This document shows positions 6,167 to 9,380 of a stretch of 9,380 nucleotides of DNA, one piece after another (position 1 is the stretch's first letter; each line of letters begins with the position of its first letter). Below the pieces are notes generated by a model. It was not told the origin of the DNA. It ran no database searches and worked only from the letters and a program-made list of their open reading frames with translations. This stretch comes from an uncultured Verrucomicrobia subdivision 3 bacterium (GTDB taxonomy: Bacteria; Verrucomicrobiota; Verrucomicrobiae; Limisphaerales; UBA11358), in NCBI GenBank assembly GCA_903921455.1, contig CAIXPZ010000280.1:1-9380 (forward strand), read 5' to 3'. The position numbers and the translations under genes are program-made.

Positions 6167-6293
6167 AGAAAATCGATAGAGCTGCGCCGACCAAGGGCAC
6201 CCGGAAGCTCAAAACGGGAACGGGAGGATAGTCAGAAGTTCCGCGTTTGAAAAGACCGGAGTTTGGGCCGGAGATTAGGGCGGAGCCGGGCGG

Positions 6294-6830
6294 TCAGGCC
6301 GGGACCTGCGTCTCGACCCAGCGCGCGAAGAGCCAGAGCAGATCCGACAGCCGGTTCAGGTAGATGATGATCTCGTCGTTGTGGCCGGCGCCGGCGGCCG
6401 CCAGCTCGCACACGCGGCGCTCGGCGCGGCGGCAGACGGTGCGCGCCACGTCCAGCGCGGCGGCCGACGGCGTCGCCCCCGGCGTGGCCCAGCCCTGGAA
6501 ATCCACCGACTGCGCCTCGATTTCCTTCACGAGCGCGTCGAGTTTGGCGGTCAGCGCGGGCGTGACGAGGGAGAAACCGCCCTGGACATAGCGCGCCAGA
6601 TCCTCCGGGGCCACCGCCAGCTCGCCCATGAGCACCACGAGATCCTTTTGGATCGCCAGCAGGTTGGCGCCCACAAAAGCCGGCGCCGCCGCGGCGCGGG
6701 CGAGGCCGAGCGCGGCGTTGAGTTCATCCACGGTGCCGTAGGCTTCCACGCGCGGGTGCTGCTTGGGCACGCGGCGGCCATACATCAGGGCCGTGGTGCC
6801 GTTATCGCCGGTTTTAGTCGCAATGCTCAT
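6294..6830 (-). CDS. pduO: PduO-type corrinoid adenosyltransferase
   Basis: The enzyme transfers adenosyl from ATP to cob(I)alamin to make adenosylcobalamin. The 178-residue product is the usual size for this trimeric helical family. It shows the N-terminal ATP-binding TKTGDNGTT (5-13), VEAYGTVDELNAALG (28-42), CRRAERRV (133-140) and the YLNRLSDLLWLFAR block (157-170). I start at ATG 6830 (MSIATKTGD), because the frame extending to 6878 would add residues encoded by a 7-bp-periodic repeat and would overlap the amidase stop. The start lies 44 bases after the amidase gene, so the two may be co-transcribed. No other cobalamin gene or cobalamin-dependent enzyme is in view, and no B12 riboswitch is visible. 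Confidence 0.94.
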   Translation of the reverse strand: MSIATKTGDNGTTALMYGRRVPKQHPRVEAYGTVDELNAALGLARAAAAPAFVGANLLAIQKDLVVLMGELAVAPEDLARYVQGGFSLVTPALTAKLDALVKEIEAQSVDFQGWATPGATPSAAALDVARTVCRRAERRVCELAAAGAGHNDEIIIYLNRLSDLLWLFARWVETQVPA

Positions 6831-6838
6831 TTGGGAAA

Positions 6839-6873
6839 GGATGCAGGAAGAAGGCCGAATGCAGAATGAAAAA
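6839..6873. repeat. Degenerate 7-bp-periodic tract between amidase and pduO
   Basis: Five consecutive heptamers fill the 44-base gap: GGATGCA, GGAAGAA, GGCCGAA, TGCAGAA, TGAAAAA. Most share G at position 2, G at position 5 and A at position 7. The 7-bp period matches the cleaner tract inside leuA (2902-2929). The tract separates the amidase stop from the adenosyltransferase start and can be misread as an N-terminal extension of the latter. Confidence 0.55.
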
Positions 6874-6874
6874 A

Positions 6875-7906
6875 TCACCGCTGCTTCCGCACCGGGGAAA
6901 CCTTGTTCGTCTTGTTCGTCGTCGGGCCAGTGTTTTTCGGCTCCGCCGCCGGCGCGGTCATTTTTTGATACGCCAGAATGCCTTTCACGATCGCCGCCGC
7001 CGTCTGCCGGCGGTAGGCGGGATCAAAAATCCGCGGGCCCTCCGCCGGATGGGTCAGGTAGCCGCTCTCCACGAGGATCGCCGGCATCGCCGCCGCGCGC
7101 AACACGGCAAACCGCGCGCGCCGGACGCCGCGATCCGGCACCCCGAGCTGGGTCACCAGCGACCGCTGCACGGCATAGGCCAGCAGCAGGCTGTTTTTCT
7201 CCGACACATTCGCGAGCGTGGCGCCGTAGCTGGCGCCCTCGCCCTGCGCGTTGCTGGAACTCGCGCCGACGGGCGTGATGCAATACGTTTCCGGCCCGCT
7301 CACCCCGGCCTGGCCCGACGCGGTGGCGTTGAAATGCAGGCTCACGAACAGGTCGGCGCCCGCGCGATTGGCCAGGTCCGGCCGCACGGGCAGCTCCACG
7401 AACTTGTCCTTGGTGCGCGTGAGGACAACCTTGAAGCCGGCGGCCTTGAGCTGGTCGCGCAACTCGCCGGCGAGCGCGAGGGTGGCGGTCTTTTCGTAGC
7501 GGGCGCCGCTGCGGTTGCCGGGATCCCTGCCGCCGTGGCCGGGGTCGAGGGCGATGGTGGTGATTTTTTTGCCGGAAGTTTTCGGGGGAAACACCAGCGG
7601 CTCGACGGTCCGGGCCAGGTCGAGCTGCGCGACGGAGAACTGCCCGTGGTCCACGGCCACGGGGAACGAGAGCAGCACGTTCACGCCGTTGATCCGGGCC
7701 GTATGCGAATCCTTGACGAAGACCAGCCGCGCCGCGCGGTTGGTCAGGACGATTTCATCCCCGCGCCGGGAGGCGGTGCGGAAGCCGCGGGGGTCCGCCC
7801 AGTCGGCGAGCGGCAGGTAGCTGCGGCCGTTGAGGAAGGCCGCGCGGGCCGCCGGCGCGGACAACGCGACGGCCAGCAGCAACAGCAGCCAGCAACGGAC
7901 TTTCAT
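6875..7906 (-). CDS. Secreted N-acetylmuramoyl-L-alanine amidase
   Basis: Amidase_3 family zinc enzymes cut the amide bond between MurNAc and the stem peptide, usually in daughter-cell separation or wall recycling. From ATG 7906 the protein has 343 residues. A Sec signal peptide covers 1-22 (MKVR, then a leucine-rich core, ARA-A). Residues 28-106 resemble the copper-amine-oxidase-like N-terminal (stalk) domain often fused to such amidases. The catalytic domain (115-315) has DPGHGGRDPG with zinc ligand H124, then E138, H191 in SLHFNA, and the catalytic-type E280 in ILVESGYLTH. The last 25 residues are polar and low in complexity. I prefer ATG 7906 to 7936 because it gives a standard signal peptide. 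A weak TTAACT lies nine bases before this ATG. Confidence 0.93.
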   Translation of the reverse strand: MKVRCWLLLLLAVALSAPAARAAFLNGRSYLPLADWADPRGFRTASRRGDEIVLTNRAARLVFVKDSHTARINGVNVLLSFPVAVDHGQFSVAQLDLARTVEPLVFPPKTSGKKITTIALDPGHGGRDPGNRSGARYEKTATLALAGELRDQLKAAGFKVVLTRTKDKFVELPVRPDLANRAGADLFVSLHFNATASGQAGVSGPETYCITPVGASSSNAQGEGASYGATLANVSEKNSLLLAYAVQRSLVTQLGVPDRGVRRARFAVLRAAAMPAILVESGYLTHPAEGPRIFDPAYRRQTAAAIVKGILAYQKMTAPAAEPKNTGPTTNKTNKVSPVRKQR

Positions 7907-8009
7907 GGCCGCGCAAGTTAAGGGGCGACGCGCCAAAGCTAAAGGGGAAATTTAGCGGCCGCCCCGCGAAGGGCCGGACCGGCGGTGCGCCGGGCGACAC
8001 CCATCCGAC

Positions 8010-8305
8010 CTAAGCGCCTGTCTGAAAATTGCGAGGCGTGCGGCGGCGAGGGATTTTGGATTTGGCCAAGGCGGCGAGGTTGGAGCCAGTGCCCCTCCGG
8101 AAGAAGCGCAGCGGGCGGTAATGACCGAGCCAACGCCGGACCAAGCCAAAAGACCCGCCGCCCGGAGGGTTTTCGGGCAAAAAGCCGTCTGGCTTTGTTG
8201 CTCCTCAGTCGCAGACCCAGGCAGGGTATGCGCCTTCGTCGCGCCTCGCCCGCCAGCCTTTTGCCCGAAAACAGCACCCCTCGGAATTTTCAGAGAGGCT
8301 CTAAG
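8010..8305. mobile_element. MITE-like element with 5-bp target duplication
   Basis: A 286-bp segment (8015-8300) is bounded by 27-bp inverted repeats, left 8015-8041 and right 8274-8300, which match at 23 of 27 positions by hand. The shared core is TCTGAAAATT-x-CGAGG. Exact CTAAG copies flank it at 8010-8014 and 8301-8305, as expected of a 5-bp target-site duplication. Inside, GTTTTCGGGCAAAA (8169-8182) is inverted at 8259-8272, so the right half can fold into a large hairpin. No transposase is encoded; the small open frames within (e.g. 8121-8327, which runs past the right end) look incidental. I read it as a non-autonomous element moved by a transposase encoded elsewhere. A single related end occurs at 8959-8985. 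Confidence 0.75.
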
Positions 8306-8383
8306 TATTTCACCTAGTCCCACGTAAACCATTCTCCATTTGTCTCCCGCCCCCGCCAAGGGCAACCTTGCGGCAACGATTTT

Positions 8384-8453
8384 ATCAGCCCCGCCTGGCG
8401 GGGTGGGGACACAATTTAGGGAAGACCAAGCCGGGGAGGCGGGGCTGATTTTT
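8384..8453 (+). promoter_or_regulatory. Mutually exclusive hairpins, one terminator-like
   Basis: CCCCGCC (8389-8395) can pair with GGCGGGG immediately downstream (8397-8403) as a tight hairpin. Alternatively it can pair with the identical GGCGGGG at 8438-8444. The distal pairing extends to 12 bp (8384-8395 with 8438-8449, ATCAGCCCCGCC/GGCGGGGCTGAT) and runs into TTTTT at 8449-8453, which resembles an intrinsic terminator. It lies 28 bases before the start of the 114-residue gene, so it could attenuate it, or simply end an upstream transcript. No ligand-binding domain or leader peptide is evident. Confidence 0.45.
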
Positions 8454-8480
8454 CAACAATCCAGGCAACGGGACAAACTC

Positions 8481-8825
8481 ATGGGAGCCATATGGCACAA
8501 GCCGGCAGCGGGAAAGCCAAGCGAAGCGCTTTGGCCGTTGCCCGCTGGCCAGGAGACGCTGGAGGAGCTGAGAGAACTGATCCTCCAACTGGCCCTGATC
8601 GGGCCGGCCCAGCACAGCCAGCCGACCTGCCCGTTCCGGATCCTGTCCAACCTGACCTACGCGTCGCTGACGCATTTAGTGGCGGGCATGTCCCGGGAAA
8701 CCTGCCTGCATTTATTCGACGGCGAAGAGCCCTGCATTTGCCAAACGCACCTTTCAGCCGGGCCACCGGCGGAAGCGGCGCACCGCCCGCCACGGAACCC
8801 AGGCCCGCCAAACTTTTTAACTTAA
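8481..8825 (+). CDS. Hypothetical small Cys-containing protein
   Basis: I do not recognise this 114-residue protein as a named family. From ATG 8481 it has a basic/proline start (1-22), a helical core ETLEELRELILQLALIG (25-41), then a block with cysteines C50 (TCPFRILSNL), C75 (MSRETCLHLF), C85 and C87 (EEPCICQ), and a proline/alanine-rich disordered tail (93-114). The C50/C75/C85/C87 spacing could bind a metal or form disulfides; there is no signal peptide or membrane span. The composition of 25-90 looks like real protein rather than a shadow frame. The open frame extends upstream to a TTG at 8340, but that part overlaps the hairpin region. GGGA lies ten bases before the ATG. It is followed after three bases by a membrane microprotein, so the two are probably co-translated. 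Confidence 0.6.
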   Translation: MGAIWHKPAAGKPSEALWPLPAGQETLEELRELILQLALIGPAQHSQPTCPFRILSNLTYASLTHLVAGMSRETCLHLFDGEEPCICQTHLSAGPPAEAAHRPPRNPGPPNFLT

Positions 8826-8828
8826 GCC

Positions 8829-8957
8829 ATGAAGTCCAAGCCGTCCCAGCACCAAAAACAAATCCAGTTTTTCACCTTTTGCGGCGGCGGCCTGCTGCTG
8901 CTCCTGCTGCTCGCGCTGCTGTGGTTTATCAACCGCACGCCACTGTCAGGCTTGTGA
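8829..8957 (+). CDS. Single-span membrane microprotein, 42 residues
   Basis: The frame starts with ATG 8829, three bases after the TAA of the preceding gene, and stops at TGA 8955-8957. The product has a polar, basic N-terminus (MKSKPSQHQKQIQ), one hydrophobic segment from about residue 14 to 35 (FFTFCGGG, seven leucines, ALLWFI), and a short tail NRTPLSGL. The positive charges favour the N-terminus staying in the cytoplasm. No Shine-Dalgarno sequence is visible, so translation is probably coupled to the upstream gene. I cannot assign a function; a partner subunit or regulator of the upstream protein, or a small toxin-like peptide, are possibilities only. The stop is followed at once by a copy of the MITE end. 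Confidence 0.6.
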   Translation: MKSKPSQHQKQIQFFTFCGGGLLLLLLLALLWFINRTPLSGL

Positions 8958-8958
8958 G

Positions 8959-8985
8959 AGCGTGTCTGGAAATTACGAGGGGCCC
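8959..8985. repeat. Solitary copy of the MITE terminal repeat
   Basis: This 27-base stretch matches the right end of the element at 8015-8300 at about 21 of 27 positions (core TCTGGAAATTACGAGG) and lies in the same orientation as its left end. The bases after it do not resemble the element interior. It is therefore a truncated or decayed copy, or a related element's end, lying directly after the microprotein stop. Confidence 0.6.
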
Positions 8986-9159
8986 GTTTGGGGAACCCGG
9001 TTTACCTGGCGAGCCGGAATGAAAACATAAATTTCCGGTTGCGCTTTGGCGAGCGAACCACAATCCGGGGTGAGCAACGGGGTAATAACTCTCCCAGCGG
9101 CAGGTCATGAGAAATGAAGATGGTGCTGCGCACGAACTGACGACCCTACCTCACCCCAG

Positions 9160-9192
9160 CCCTCTCCCTCCCACTGCGTGGGCCGGAGAGGG
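9160..9192. repeat. CCCTCTCC/GGAGAGGG nested hairpin repeat
   Basis: CCCTCTCC (9160-9167) pairs with GGAGAGGG (9185-9192), with an inner CCCAC/GTGGG stem (9170-9174, 9178-9182) around TGC. The preceding CCTCACCCCAG completes a motif (roughly CCTCACCCC-AGCCCTCTCCC) that I know as a dispersed intergenic palindrome in many bacteria. It is one of five palindromes filling 9150-9360. The gap 8958-9380 shows no convincing gene. Confidence 0.6.
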
Positions 9193-9215
9193 AGGAAATA
9201 ATAGGATCATCGTTT

Positions 9216-9254
9216 CCCCGGGTGGCGTCGGCCTGGCAGCCGACTTACCCGGGG
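9216..9254. repeat. CCCCGGGT/ACCCGGGG nested hairpin repeat
   Basis: The outer stem CCCCGGGT (9216-9223) / ACCCGGGG (9247-9254) encloses an inner stem GTCGGC (9227-9232) / GCCGAC (9239-9244) with loop CTGGCA. CTATTAT follows, leading into the next hairpin. The paired arrangement resembles an intergenic repeat family common in Verrucomicrobia and Planctomycetes; that family link is from memory. Confidence 0.6.
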
Positions 9255-9267
9255 CTATTATCATGGC

Positions 9268-9280
9268 GCCCCTCCGGGGC
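9268..9280. repeat. GCCCC-TCC-GGGGC palindrome
   Basis: A five-base stem with the three-base loop TCC follows the previous hairpin after 13 bases. The two probably form one repeat unit. The loop TCC is the same as in the palindrome at 1084-1102. Confidence 0.5.
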
Positions 9281-9323
9281 TCGGCGGGACGGAGAGGAAA
9301 ACAATGCTGGTTCGCGACGATAG

Positions 9324-9340
9324 GCAACGCCTCGCGTTGC
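9324..9340. repeat. GCAACGC-CTC-GCGTTGC palindrome
   Basis: A perfect seven-base stem surrounds the three-base loop CTC. It is separated by five bases from another palindrome of the same design (9346-9360), so the two look like a tandem unit. Confidence 0.55.
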
Positions 9341-9345
9341 TATTG

Positions 9346-9360
9346 GCAGGCAGAGCCTGC
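9346..9360. repeat. GCAGGC-AGA-GCCTGC palindrome
   Basis: A perfect six-base stem surrounds the three-base loop AGA. It is the last of the run of palindromes near the right edge. No T-run follows, so it is not a standard terminator. Confidence 0.55.
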
Positions 9361-9380
9361 ACCCACCATGGCCGGACGAA

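Noticed and set aside
4967..6250. Plus-strand open frame of 427 codons opposite lysC
   Set aside because: Antisense shadow of a certain aspartate kinase, with low-complexity Asp/Gly/Val/Leu content.
7938..7956. GCTAAA/TTTAGC hairpin upstream of the amidase gene
   Set aside because: Six-base stem with no T-run or consistent placement; may be chance, although it overlaps the weak -35 region of the amidase gene.
8121..8327. Small plus-strand frame (68 codons) inside the MITE-like element
   Set aside because: It crosses the right terminal repeat and target duplication and shows no domain. It is probably an incidental frame, though repeats of this kind are often annotated as hypothetical proteins.
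8340..8480. TTG-initiated extension of the 114-residue gene
   Set aside because: The added 47 codons are encoded by the competing-hairpin region and lack protein-like composition; the ATG at 8481 is preferred.
9030..9130. Possible tRNA or structured RNA between the solitary repeat end and the palindromes
   Set aside because: I found no cloverleaf, CCA end or T-loop motif, and only a short CCGGAA/TTCCGG pairing.
9107..9380. Plus-strand frame open to the right edge, with PHPSPLP...GEG
   Set aside because: It is made almost entirely of the palindromic repeats at 9160-9360; such frames are common false genes.

Overview
The window is GC-rich bacterial chromosome, and almost all of its recognisable genes lie on the minus strand. 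The gene set and style point to the Verrucomicrobia/PVC group, probably a Pedosphaera/Limisphaerales-like lineage. The supporting features are a very short type IV prepilin with a Cys-containing tail, a DUF1573 domain fused to a c-type cytochrome, a long (559-residue) LeuA, 7-bp simple repeats, many short palindromes between genes, and no strong Shine-Dalgarno sequence at any start. The lineage is an inference; no rRNA gene is present to prove it.

Layout from left to right. 1-1016 (-): biotin synthase bioB, running off the left edge, with the cysteine pattern of the recently described type II enzymes. 1017-1332: non-coding, with the bioB promoter and three hairpin repeats. 1333-2199 (-): an exported DUF1573-cytochrome c fusion with two CxxCH motifs. 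2306-3985 (-): 2-isopropylmalate synthase leuA, which carries an in-frame 7-bp repeat tract. 4028-4184 (-): a leuA leader with a promoter, a 21-residue leader peptide holding five leucines, an antiterminator and an intrinsic terminator. This looks like classical leucine attenuation. 4185-4457: a divergent intergenic region. 4458-4829 (+): a short type IV prepilin. 4890-4925: a strong terminator between convergent genes. 4949-6166 (-): aspartate kinase lysC with a probable internal start for a regulatory subunit. 6294-6830 (-): a PduO-type corrinoid adenosyltransferase. 6875-7906 (-): a secreted N-acetylmuramoyl-L-alanine amidase.

From about 7950 to the right edge the sequence is accessory in character. 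It holds a 286-bp MITE-like element with 27-bp imperfect terminal inverted repeats and an exact 5-bp flanking duplication. Next comes a mutually exclusive hairpin pair ahead of a small two-gene unit: a 114-residue Cys-containing hypothetical protein and a 42-residue single-span membrane protein. A solitary copy of the element's end and a run of dispersed palindromes follow up to the edge.

The recognisable genes are mostly housekeeping: aspartate-family and leucine biosynthesis, cofactor synthesis and use (biotin, adenosylcobalamin), and cell-wall turnover. The strongest regulatory signal is the leuA attenuator, because promoter, coding leader, competing stems and U-tract are all visible and mutually consistent. 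The least explained content is the small two-gene unit next to the MITE-like element.
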